Shown here piece by piece: positions 54,484 through 61,681 of a stretch of 64,000 nucleotides of DNA. How positions within the stretch are numbered: position 1 is the first letter of the stretch; each line of letters begins with the position of its first letter. The stretch lies in assembly GCF_000763885.1 (NCBI RefSeq), contig NZ_JRKO01000009.1:1-64000 (forward strand), in the 5' to 3' direction. This DNA is from Paracoccus versutus (GTDB lineage: Bacteria; Pseudomonadota; Alphaproteobacteria; Rhodobacterales; Rhodobacteraceae). The translations under genes were made by a program, and so were the position numbers. The notes under the pieces were generated by a model. The model made no database searches and was not told where the DNA came from. It saw only the letters and a list, made by a program, of their open reading frames with translations.

Positions 54484-55707
54484 ATGAGGACCGATTTCGA
54501 CATCCTGATCGCGGGCGGCGGGCTGAACGGCCCGGCCCTTGCCCTGGCCCTGGCCGATGCCGGCCTGTCGGTGGCGGTGGCCGACGCCCGCCCCGCCGAT
54601 GCCCGCGCCGGCGACGCCTTCGACGGCCGCGCCTATGCGCTGGCGCTGGCCTCGCAGCGGCTGCTGGCCGCGCTGGGGCTGTGGCCCGAGCTGGCGCCGA
54701 ACGCGCAGGAAATCCGCAAGGTCGAGGCGACGCAGGGCGCGCCGGGCGAAGGCGCCGGCCCCTTCGGGCTGCATTTCGACGGCGCCGAGCTCGAGGAAGG
54801 CCGGCTGGGCTACATGCTCGAGGACCGCTTCCTTTACCGCGCGCTTCTGGCCGCGATGCAGGGGCGGGTCACGCATCTGCCCGGCCTGTCCGTCACCGGG
54901 CAAGAGGCCGAGGGCGCGGCGATCCGCGCCACCCTGTCGGACGGCCGCAGCATCAGCGCCCGGCTGCTGGTCGGCGCCGACGGGCGGCAATCGGGCGTGG
55001 CGGCGCGGGCCGGCATCCGGCGCATCGGCCATGACTATGGCCAGATCGCACTGGTCGCGGCGGTCGATCACGAATTGCCGCACGAAGGCACCGCGCATCA
55101 GTATTTCATGCCCACCGGGCCGCTGGCGATCCTGCCGCTGCCGGGCAATCGCAGCTCGATCGTCTGGTCCGAGGCCGAGGCCAGTGCCCGCGCGATCATG
55201 GAACTGCCGGATGACGAATTCCTGGCGGTGCTGCGCCCGCGCTTCGGCGATTTCCTGGGCGAGATCCGGCTGGTCGGGCCGCGCTTTTCCTATCCGCTGA
55301 ACCTGACCCTGGCCGAGCGCTACGTCGCCCCGCGCGTGGCGCTGGTCGGCGATGCGGCGCATGGCGTGCATCCCATCGCCGGGCAGGGGCTGAACCTGGG
55401 CCTGCGCGATGTGGCGGTGCTGGCCGAAGTGCTGGTCGCCGCCCGCCGCCGCGGCGAGGACATCGGCGCCGATCTGGTGCTGGCGCGCTATGAGGACTGG
55501 CGCCGGCCCGATGCGACGGCGCTGGCGCTTGGCATGGACGGGGTGAACGCGCTGTTTTCCAATGCCAATCCGCTGCTGCGCACCGCGCGCGAGATCGGCA
55601 TGGGCCTGGTCGATGCCATCCCGCCCCTGCGGCGCGGCTTCATGCGCCAGGCGGCGGGGCTTAGCCTCGAGCCGATGCCGCGCCTGCTGACCGGGCGGCG
55701 GCTTTAG
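54484..55707 (+). CDS. UbiH/UbiF/COQ6-family FAD-dependent hydroxylase (ubiquinone biosynthesis)
   Basis: A 407-residue flavoprotein monooxygenase acting on the ubiquinone ring. FAD motifs: GxGxxG as ILIAGGGLNGPALALALADA (residues about 6–25), the DG motif in ARLLVGADGRQSGVAARAG and the GD motif VALVGDAAHGVHPIAGQGLN (about 294–313), followed by LGLRDVAVLAEVL. It belongs to the UbiH/UbiF/COQ6 group; which ring position it hydroxylates cannot be told by eye. ATG at 54484 is chosen because the FAD fold begins immediately; an in-frame ATG at 54448 would add 12 residues. It is 89 bases upstream of lolA. Confidence 0.92.
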   Translation: MRTDFDILIAGGGLNGPALALALADAGLSVAVADARPADARAGDAFDGRAYALALASQRLLAALGLWPELAPNAQEIRKVEATQGAPGEGAGPFGLHFDGAELEEGRLGYMLEDRFLYRALLAAMQGRVTHLPGLSVTGQEAEGAAIRATLSDGRSISARLLVGADGRQSGVAARAGIRRIGHDYGQIALVAAVDHELPHEGTAHQYFMPTGPLAILPLPGNRSSIVWSEAEASARAIMELPDDEFLAVLRPRFGDFLGEIRLVGPRFSYPLNLTLAERYVAPRVALVGDAAHGVHPIAGQGLNLGLRDVAVLAEVLVAARRRGEDIGADLVLARYEDWRRPDATALALGMDGVNALFSNANPLLRTAREIGMGLVDAIPPLRRGFMRQAAGLSLEPMPRLLTGRRL

Positions 55708-55796
55708 GGAACGCTCACGCCTTCGTCAGCGTTGAGGCGCCGCGCATCCAGCGAACGTGATGTGCAAGTCATTGGAGAATCGGTATCATTCCGCTC

Positions 55797-56393
55797 ATGA
55801 AACTGAAGTCGCTCGCCCTTGCGCCCGTCCTGTGCCTGGCCCTGGCCTTTCCCGCCCTGGCCGAGAAGATCCCGCTGAACGAGATCTCGCGCTATCTCAA
55901 CAGCCTCAAGACCGCCAAGGCGGATTTCACCCAGGTGAATGCCGACGGCTCGATCTCGACCGGGGTGGTCTATATCCAGCGCCCGCAGCGGGTGCGCTTC
56001 GAATACAAGGGCGACCGCACGCTGGTCATGGCCTCGGCCGGCAACGTCGCCGTGTTCGACGGCAAGACGCGCGGTGCGCCGCAGCAATACCCGCTGTCCA
56101 AGACGCCGCTGTCGCTGATCCTGGCGCCCAACATCGACCTGAGCCGGGCGCGCATGGTCACAGGCTATGCCGAGAAGAAGAACACCACCGTCGTCACCGC
56201 GCAGGATCCGCAGCATCCCGAATACGGCAATATCCAGATGGTCTTTACCGCCAATCCGACCCAGCTGCGGCAATGGGTGGTGACCGACGACACCGGCAAG
56301 CGGACCACGGTGATCCTGGGCGACATGCAGACCGGGATGAGCTTTCCCGCCTCGACCTTCGCCATCCAGAACGAGATCGCCCGCCGGCAATAG
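55797..56393 (+). CDS. lolA: Outer-membrane lipoprotein carrier protein LolA
   Basis: A 198-residue periplasmic chaperone carrying lipoproteins from LolCDE to the outer membrane (E. coli LolA is 203). A signal peptide ends at FPALA. The half-open barrel contains LNSLKTAKADFTQVNADGS, IQRPQRVRFEYKGDRTLVMA, VAVFDGKTRGAPQQYPLSKT and NPTQLRQWVVTDDTGKRTTV. It is 89 bases downstream of the ubiH-type gene and convergent with the SLT lipoprotein gene, 14 bases away. Confidence 0.95.
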   Translation: MKLKSLALAPVLCLALAFPALAEKIPLNEISRYLNSLKTAKADFTQVNADGSISTGVVYIQRPQRVRFEYKGDRTLVMASAGNVAVFDGKTRGAPQQYPLSKTPLSLILAPNIDLSRARMVTGYAEKKNTTVVTAQDPQHPEYGNIQMVFTANPTQLRQWVVTDDTGKRTTVILGDMQTGMSFPASTFAIQNEIARRQ

Positions 56394-56407
56394 GCGGGCG
56401 AACCCGG

Positions 56408-56986
56408 TCAGCGGCAGGAGGCAAGCTGGCTGCGATAGGCCTCGGACCGGGCCTGGACCTTGCCGGCCACGCCCATCAGCCAGGGCTTCGAATTGTGCGA
56501 GCCCCTGGCAAAGCCCGAGCGGCCCTCGTGATAGGCCAGGTATTGCGAGGCGGCGTCCCATTTGGAAATGCCCAGCACCCGCGCCGAATCGTTCATGTAC
56601 CAGCCCATGAAATCGGTGGCGTCGCGGATATTGTCGCGCCGGGCGCGGCGGTTGCCGGTCTGCTTGCGGTAATCGTCCCAGGTGCTGTCCAGCGCCTGGC
56701 TGTAGCCATAGGCCGAGCTTTGCCGGCCGATCGGAATGATGCCCAGCGCATATTGATGCGGCGTGCGGGCATTGCCGATGAATTTCGATTCCTGGTGGAT
56801 CGTCGCCATCTGCACATGCACCGGCACCCCCCAGCGCCGCTCGGTCGCCTTCATCGCACGCATGTAGGCGGGCCGTTCGGCCGCGATGGCGCAGGCGCTT
56901 TCCAGATTGCGCGGCGCCTTGTAGTTCCCGCCCCCTCCGCAAGAGGCCACCAGCCCGACGATGGCGAGCTTGAGAAACCTGTTCAT
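56408..56986 (-). CDS. Lipoprotein with lytic transglycosylase (SLT) domain
   Basis: A 192-residue predicted lipoprotein. The signal peptide ends in the lipobox LVASCGGGG (Cys about residue 16). The lysozyme-like domain contains MKATERRWGVPVHVQMATIH with the catalytic glutamate in HQESKFIGNAR (about residue 70), SSAYGYSQALDSTWDDYRKQ and ATDFMGWYMNDSARVLGIS, characteristic of SLT-type transglycosylases that cleave peptidoglycan glycan strands. The ATG at 56986 has GAGGG upstream, preferred over a longer frame to 57040. It is convergent with lolA. Confidence 0.88.
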   Translation of the reverse strand: MNRFLKLAIVGLVASCGGGGNYKAPRNLESACAIAAERPAYMRAMKATERRWGVPVHVQMATIHQESKFIGNARTPHQYALGIIPIGRQSSAYGYSQALDSTWDDYRKQTGNRRARRDNIRDATDFMGWYMNDSARVLGISKWDAASQYLAYHEGRSGFARGSHNSKPWLMGVAGKVQARSEAYRSQLASCR

Positions 56987-57060
56987 ACTGCCCTCATGTT
57001 TTTTGCGGGCAGGATAAGCGCAATCCGGGGCGAGGCGCAAATGACAAAGGCTCGACCGTC

Positions 57061-58116
57061 CTAGCTGGGCAGGACCGAAACCGATTTCACGATGGCGTGG
57101 CAGGCGGTTCCCGGCTGCAATTCCAGCGCCTTGACCGAGCGCAGCGTGACCTGCGCAAGCATCCGCTCATGCTGCGCGCCCTGCCCCAGCGCCAGTTGCA
57201 CCAGCCCGCCCTCGACGCAGGTCACAGTGACCGGCAGCAGATTGAGCGCCGACAGGCCCCGCGGCGCCTCGCGCGCCAGGATCACCTCATGCGCCAGGAT
57301 GCGCAGCCGCAGCGCCTGCCCCGGCGCCAGGTCCAGTCCGGGCAGCAGCATCGGCCCGCCGGCGGTGGCGACCCGGACCATGCCGTCGGGTTCGCGCGCC
57401 TCGACCGTGGCGCGGATCAGCGCCCCCGCCTCGCGCGCGCCCAGCTGCGGGGCCAGTTCGGGATCGGCCAGGATCGCGGCCAGCGGGCCGGAATGGACCA
57501 CCCGCCCCTGCCGCATCAGCACCACCGTCGTCGCCAGCCGCAGCACCTCGGGCACCGAATGGCTGACATAGAGGATCGGCAGCCGGATCTCGTCCCGCAG
57601 GCGTTCCAGCCAGGGCATGATCTCGGCCTTGCGCGCCTCGTCCAGCGCCGCCAGCGGCTCGTCCATGACCAGCAGCGCCGGATCCGACAACAGCGCGCGC
57701 CCGATGGCCACGCGCTGGCGTTCGCCGCCCGACAGCGTGCCGGGGCGGCGATGCAGCAGGGGCTCCAGCGCCAGCATCCCGGTGATGCGGTCGAAGTCCC
57801 GCGCCGCCCCGCGCCGCCAGCGCGAGGGATAGCGCAGGTTCGCCGCCACCGTCATATGCGGGAACAGCCGCGCGTCCTGGAACACGCAGCCGATGCGCCG
57901 GGCCTGCGGCGAAAGGTTGGTCCTGCCGTCGAACAGCACCCGCCCGTCCAGTGCGATGCGGCCCTGGTCGGGGCGCAACAGCCCGGCGATGGCGTTGATC
58001 GCCGTGCTCTTGCCGCAGCCCGAGGGGCCGAACAGCGCCGTCACCCCGCCCGGTGCCTGGAAGGCGACATCAAGCGAAAGCCCAGGAAAATCGTGGCGAA
58101 AGGCGACCTCCAGCAT
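57061..58116 (-). CDS. modC: Molybdate ABC transporter ATP-binding protein
   Basis: A 351-residue ATPase (E. coli ModC is 352) energising molybdate uptake. Walker A GPSGCGKSTAINAIAGLL (about residue 35), Q-loop CVFQDARLFPHM, signature LSGGERQRVAIGRALL, Walker B LLVMDEPLAALDEARK and the H-loop in VSHSVPE are all present. The C-terminal TOBE domain (about 285–351) ends TLRSVKALELQPG and VKSVSVL, the molybdate-binding mop fold. The start ATG shares one base with the modB stop. It is the last gene of the modE–modA–modB–modC series. Confidence 0.95.
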   Translation of the reverse strand: MLEVAFRHDFPGLSLDVAFQAPGGVTALFGPSGCGKSTAINAIAGLLRPDQGRIALDGRVLFDGRTNLSPQARRIGCVFQDARLFPHMTVAANLRYPSRWRRGAARDFDRITGMLALEPLLHRRPGTLSGGERQRVAIGRALLSDPALLVMDEPLAALDEARKAEIMPWLERLRDEIRLPILYVSHSVPEVLRLATTVVLMRQGRVVHSGPLAAILADPELAPQLGAREAGALIRATVEAREPDGMVRVATAGGPMLLPGLDLAPGQALRLRILAHEVILAREAPRGLSALNLLPVTVTCVEGGLVQLALGQGAQHERMLAQVTLRSVKALELQPGTACHAIVKSVSVLPS

Positions 58117-58832
58117 CAGGCCCGCCCCTCGGCGCGCCCATTCATGCGCGCGGTCATGCGCCAGGCCAGCCATTCCGACACCAGCACCGCCCCCATGGCG
58201 ATCACGACCGAGACCAGCACCAGCCGCAGCGCCGCTGCATCGCCCGAAGGCACCTGCAACAGCGCATAGATGGCCGAGGGCAGCGTCTGCGTCTGGCCGG
58301 GAATGTTCGAGACGAAGGTGATGGTGGCGCCGAACTCGCCCATCGCCTTGGCAAAGCCCAGCGTCGCCCCGGCCAGGATCGCGGGCAGGATCAGCGGCAG
58401 CGTCACGGTCACGAAGATCCAGGCCCGCGGCGCGCCCAGCGTGGCGGCCGCCTGTTCAAGCTTTGGGTCCACCGCCTCGAATCCCAGGCGGATGGCGCGC
58501 ACCATCAGTGGAAAGCTCATGATGCCGCAGGCCAGCGCCGCGCCGGTCCAGCGAAAGGCAAAGACGATGCCCAGCGGTTTCAGCAGGCTGCCCACCGGCC
58601 CCTGCGTGCCGAACGTGACCAGCAACAGGTAGCCGGTGACGACCGGCGGCAGGATCAGCGGCAGGTGGACGATGCCGCTCAGCAGCCCATGCCCCGGAAA
58701 GCGCCGCCGGGCCAGCAGCCAGGCGACGGCGACGGCCGGCGGCAGGCCGGCCAGCGTGGCGACGGCGGCGACCCGCAGGGACAGCCGCACGGCCTGCCAC
58801 TCCTGGGGGCCAAGCCAATCGGTCGGGATCAT
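58116..58832 (-). CDS. modB: Molybdate ABC transporter permease
   Basis: A 238-residue inner-membrane permease (E. coli ModB is 229) with five to six helices. The region SLRVAAVATLAGLPPAVAVA, then LPLILPPVVTGYLLL and the EAA coupling loop EQAAATLGAPRAWIFVTVTL (about 128–147) are hallmarks; AKAMGEFGATITFVSNIPGQ is the ModB signature. It overlaps modA by ATGA (58829–58832) and modC by one base, so ABC components are made in step. Confidence 0.95.
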   Translation of the reverse strand: MIPTDWLGPQEWQAVRLSLRVAAVATLAGLPPAVAVAWLLARRRFPGHGLLSGIVHLPLILPPVVTGYLLLVTFGTQGPVGSLLKPLGIVFAFRWTGAALACGIMSFPLMVRAIRLGFEAVDPKLEQAAATLGAPRAWIFVTVTLPLILPAILAGATLGFAKAMGEFGATITFVSNIPGQTQTLPSAIYALLQVPSGDAAALRLVLVSVVIAMGAVLVSEWLAWRMTARMNGRAEGRA

Positions 58833-59569
58833 TGCGTGACGGTAAAGCCTTGCGATTCAAAGACCGACCTTGCCGGTTCCTGCGACAGGCTGTCAAGAAA
58901 GGCCGCCGCCTGCGGCGTATCGGCCCCCGTCGTCACCGCGGCGGGATAGGTGATCTTTTCATGGCTGTCGACCGGGAAGGTCGCGACCACGCCCACGCCC
59001 GGCTCGGCCACGGCATCGCTGCCATAGACGATGCCCAGCGGCGCCTCGCCGGTGGCGACCAGCTTCAGCGCGGCGCGGACGTTGTCGGCCTGGGCCACCT
59101 GGCCCTCGACCTGATCCCACAGGCCCAGCGAGGTCAGCGCCTCCTTGCCGTATTGCCCCGCGGGGACGGAATCGACCATCGCCATGGCCAGCTTGCCGTC
59201 GCCCAGCAGGCCGGGCAGTTCGGTCACGGGCGCCTCGGCCGGCTTGCCGGTGCCGACCAGCACCAGCGTATTGCCCAGCAGGTCGCGGCGCGTCGCCGGG
59301 TCGATGTCGCCCGACTCCTGCACCGCATCCATCCACGAACTCGAGGCCGAGATGAACAGGTCCGCCGGCGCGCCCTCCTGGATCTGCTTGGCAAGCTGCG
59401 AACTGCCGGCATAGGAGATCACCACCGTATCGCCATGGCTTTCCTGCCAGGTGGCGGCGATCTCGTCCAGCGCGTCCTTGAGGCTGGCGGCGGCGAAGAT
59501 GGTGATCTCGTCGGCCTGGGCGGCAGGCGCAAGCGCGATCAGGGCGGCGGCAAGGAAAGACAGGCGCAT
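58829..59569 (-). CDS. modA: Molybdate-binding periplasmic protein
   Basis: A 246-residue solute-binding protein (E. coli ModA is 257). The signal peptide ends at PAAQA; the mature start EITIFAAASLKDALDEIAA is the ModA signature with the molybdate-contacting Ser. Other ligand-binding stretches are VISYAGSSQLAKQIQEGAPA, DLFISASSSWMDAV and GEAPLGIVYGSDAV. A candidate Mo-box lies 16–37 bases before the start. It overlaps modB by ATGA. Confidence 0.95.
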   Translation of the reverse strand: MRLSFLAAALIALAPAAQADEITIFAAASLKDALDEIAATWQESHGDTVVISYAGSSQLAKQIQEGAPADLFISASSSWMDAVQESGDIDPATRRDLLGNTLVLVGTGKPAEAPVTELPGLLGDGKLAMAMVDSVPAGQYGKEALTSLGLWDQVEGQVAQADNVRAALKLVATGEAPLGIVYGSDAVAEPGVGVVATFPVDSHEKITYPAAVTTGADTPQAAAFLDSLSQEPARSVFESQGFTVTQ

Positions 59570-59584
59570 CGGGCGGGTCCATTC

Positions 59585-59606
59585 GTTGTGTCTGGATGGA
59601 CATAAC
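59585..59606 (-). promoter_or_regulatory. Candidate ModE-type Mo-box upstream of modA
   Basis: An imperfect dyad, GTTGTGTC-N6-GACATAAC, 16–37 bases before the modA ATG. The half-site spacing equals that of the E. coli Mo-box (nine bases, N6, nine bases), and about ten of the 16–17 defined positions agree. Position suggests repression of modABC when molybdate is plentiful. Confidence 0.5.
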
Positions 59607-59635
59607 CAGCCATTGCCCGTGCTGGCAACCGTTAT

Positions 59636-59998
59636 TTACGCCGAAGCAGATCGCTGCCCCGCACGCAGCCGCCCCAGCTCTGCGGCGCCCTGGTCACGCA
59701 GCAGCACCTCCAGCGCGCGGTAGTCGGCCAGCACCTGCCGGCCGCGCTCGGTCAGCTGGGCGCCGCCGCCATGGGCGCCGCCGCGGCTGCTGTCGACCAG
59801 GGGTGCGGCAAAATGCGCATTCATCTCTTCGACCAGCGACCAGGCGCGGCGATAGCTCATCCCCATGCGCCGCCCGGCGGCCGAGATCGAGCCCTCGTCG
59901 TCGATGGCCTGCAGCAGGTCGGCCTTGCCGCGGCCAAAGGTCAGGCCGGATTCGAAATGCAGGCGCAGGCTGATGCGGGGATCCTGGGTCATGGCCAT
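59636..59998 (-). CDS. ModE-like winged-helix regulator without Mop domains
   Basis: A 120-residue protein equal to the N-terminal DNA-binding half of ModE. The winged helix shows ADLLQAIDDEGSISAAGRRM, then GMSYRRAWSLVEEMNAHFAA and the wing GGAHGGGAQLTERGRQVLAD. E. coli ModE (262 aa) carries two C-terminal molybdate-binding domains that are wholly absent, so this protein must sense molybdate another way or regulate without it. It lies 66 bases upstream of modA on the same strand, with a candidate Mo-box between. ATG at 59998 or 59992 could be the start. Confidence 0.85.
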   Translation of the reverse strand: MAMTQDPRISLRLHFESGLTFGRGKADLLQAIDDEGSISAAGRRMGMSYRRAWSLVEEMNAHFAAPLVDSSRGGAHGGGAQLTERGRQVLADYRALEVLLRDQGAAELGRLRAGQRSASA

Positions 59999-60098
59999 AT
60001 TCTGCCGTCTTTCCGCAAGGTCGCAAGGGGGCGGGTCTTTTCGATGTGCTATCGCGGCTCTAGCAGTAACATCATGCCAACGGCAATCGGGGGGAATC

Positions 60099-61280
60099 AT
60101 GTCCGACAATGAAATCGTCATCCTGTCCGGGGCGCGCACCGCCATCGGCACCTTCGGCGGCAGCCTGGCCGGCGTGCCGCCGATCCAGCTGGCCGCGACC
60201 GCGACCCGCGCCGCGATCGAGCGCGCCGGCATCGGCCCCGAGCGCATCGGCACCGTGGTCTTCGGCCATGTGCTGAACACCGAGCCGCGCGACATGTACC
60301 TGTCGCGCGTGGCGATGCTGGAAGCCGGGGTGCCCGACACCACGCCGGCGATGAACGTGAACCGGCTCTGCGGCTCGGGGGCGCAGGCCATCGTCTCGGC
60401 CACGCAGGCGCTGATGCTGGGCGACGCCGATTTCGCCGTGGCGGGCGGCGCGGAATCGATGAGCCGCGCGCCCTATGCCGTGCCCGCCGCGCGCTTCGGC
60501 GCCAAGATGGGCGACGTGCAGATGCTGGACATGATGGTCGGCGCGCTGACCTGCCCGATGGGCACCGGTCATATGGGGGTGACGGCGGAAAACGTCGCGC
60601 GCGAACATGACATTTCGCGCCAGGCGCAGGACGAATTCGCGCTGGAAAGCCAGAAACGCGCAGCCGCCGCCATCGCCGAGGGCCGCTTCAGGGAGCAGAT
60701 CGTCCCCATCGAGATCAAGACCCGCAAGGGCGTGGTCACCTTCGACACCGACGAGCATCCGAAGGCGACCGACCTGGAGAAACTGGCCGGGCTGAAGGCG
60801 GTGTTCCAGAAGGACGGCACGGTGACGGCCGGCAATGCCTCGGGCATCAACGACGGCGCGGGGGCGCTGGTGCTGGCGCGGGCCGAAGCGGCGCAAGCGG
60901 CGGGCGCCAAGCCGCTGTTCCGCATCCTCGGCCATGCCGTGGCCGGCGTGCGCCCCGAGGTCATGGGCATCGGCCCGGTCCCGGCCGTCGAGGCGCTGCT
61001 GAAGCGCACCGGCCTGAAGGCCGGTGATTTCGACGTGATCGAATCGAACGAGGCCTTTGCCGCCCAGGCACTGGCGGTGAACAAGGGCCTCGGCCTCGAC
61101 CCCGCCAGGGTGAACCCGAACGGCGGCGCCATCGCCTTGGGCCACCCGGTCGGCGCGACCGGCGCCATCATCACCGTGAAGGCGATGTATGAACTGATGC
61201 GCACCGGCGGCAGCAAGGGGCTGATCACCATGTGCATCGGCGGCGGCCAGGGCATCGCGCTGGCCATCGAACGCCTCTGA
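60099..61280 (+). CDS. Acetyl-CoA acetyltransferase (thiolase)
   Basis: A 393-residue type II thiolase condensing two acetyl-CoA, or cleaving 3-ketoacyl-CoA. The catalytic residues match biosynthetic thiolases: nucleophile C91 in NRLCGSGAQA, H349 in GGAIALGHPVGATG and C379 in TMCIGGGQG, plus VIESNEAFAAQALAVNKGLG. Length and the TCPMGTGHMGVTAENVARE loop suggest a PhaA/AtoB- or BktB-like enzyme serving polyhydroxybutyrate or ketone metabolism, but no phaB is adjacent. The ATG at 60099 follows GGGGGGAA. It is divergent from the modE-like gene; a strong terminator follows. Confidence 0.94.
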   Translation: MSDNEIVILSGARTAIGTFGGSLAGVPPIQLAATATRAAIERAGIGPERIGTVVFGHVLNTEPRDMYLSRVAMLEAGVPDTTPAMNVNRLCGSGAQAIVSATQALMLGDADFAVAGGAESMSRAPYAVPAARFGAKMGDVQMLDMMVGALTCPMGTGHMGVTAENVAREHDISRQAQDEFALESQKRAAAAIAEGRFREQIVPIEIKTRKGVVTFDTDEHPKATDLEKLAGLKAVFQKDGTVTAGNASGINDGAGALVLARAEAAQAAGAKPLFRILGHAVAGVRPEVMGIGPVPAVEALLKRTGLKAGDFDVIESNEAFAAQALAVNKGLGLDPARVNPNGGAIALGHPVGATGAIITVKAMYELMRTGGSKGLITMCIGGGQGIALAIERL

Positions 61281-61292
61281 GCCTGCGTTGAC

Positions 61293-61318
61293 GACCCGGC
61301 CCTCAGCTGGGCCGGGTC
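61293..61318 (+). terminator. Intrinsic terminator after the thiolase gene
   Basis: A perfect ten-base-pair stem, GACCCGGCCC with GGGCCGGGTC, around a TCAGCT loop, 13 bases after the thiolase stop and followed by TTCGG. Confidence 0.75.
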
Positions 61319-61337
61319 TTCGGCTGCACTGTCGCAT

Positions 61338-61392
61338 GAGTATTTGGGGAACGAAGAAGCGCAGGCCCGGCTTCTTCGTTCCATAAATACCC
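61338..61392. repeat. Inverted pair of the recurrent intergenic motif (copies 3 and 4)
   Basis: Two copies face each other: GAGTATTTGGGGAACGAAGA (from 61338) and TTCTTCGTTCCATAAATACC (from 61372). Together they form a stem with a perfect 13-base core (GGAACGAAGAAGC / GCTTCTTCGTTCC) around a GCAGGCCCG loop. The motif matches copies at 1791–1812 and 29451–29473. It may be a bidirectional terminator or a dispersed repeat. Confidence 0.7.
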
Positions 61393-61459
61393 GAACTGCC
61401 TTTCACGCTTCGCCAAGCATGCCCTGCATGCGCGAATGCCGAAGCAGCGGAAAATGGAA

Positions 61460-61486
61460 CGGGCCGCCCCCCTGGAGAACGGCCCG
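61460..61486 (-). terminator. Intrinsic terminator of the candidate RNA
   Basis: On the minus strand CGGGCCG pairs with CGGCCCG around a 13-base loop and is followed by TTCCATTTTCC. It would end a leftward transcript near 61445–61455, well short of the convergent thiolase gene. Confidence 0.6.
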
Positions 61487-61562
61487 CGAGATCCACGGAG
61501 ATGGTCCGGTTAGGGTTGGTGCCCACCGTCCCAGCCAGGGTTTACGACCCTTGGGGCTGCCC

Positions 61563-61619
61563 TCAGGCCACGGCCCCCCTGACTGTCCCGACACCTCTCT
61601 CCAATATCACTCTCGACAC
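61563..61619 (-). CDS. 18-residue mini-ORF with an extended Shine-Dalgarno sequence
   Basis: GTG start, peptide MSRVILERGVGTVRGAVA, then TGA. The 17 bases at 61635–61619 read GAAAGGAGGTGGTCCAG, differing by one base from the perfect complement of the usual bacterial 16S rRNA 3' end; GGAGG is seven bases before the GTG. No run of a single amino acid typical of classical attenuator peptides is present. Translation may be real, or the site may serve to capture ribosomes. Its start region can be hidden by two alternative helices. Confidence 0.45.
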   Translation of the reverse strand: MSRVILERGVGTVRGAVA

Positions 61620-61681
61620 TGGACCACCTCCTTTCAATAAGTTGCCTTATGGGGTCCAGCCTGCCACAGAACCTTTAACAG

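Noticed and set aside
61403-61594. 63-codon minus-strand frame overlapping the candidate RNA, with four tryptophans
   Set aside because: It starts at an internal GTG with no Shine-Dalgarno sequence and reads through the terminator hairpin, so it is probably not translated; a Trp attenuator was considered but no trp gene follows.
61619-61661. Plus-strand sequence resembling the 16S rRNA 3' end (rRNA fragment)
   Set aside because: Only about 17 bases match and no other rRNA sequence is present; it is better explained as the complement of an extended ribosome-binding site.
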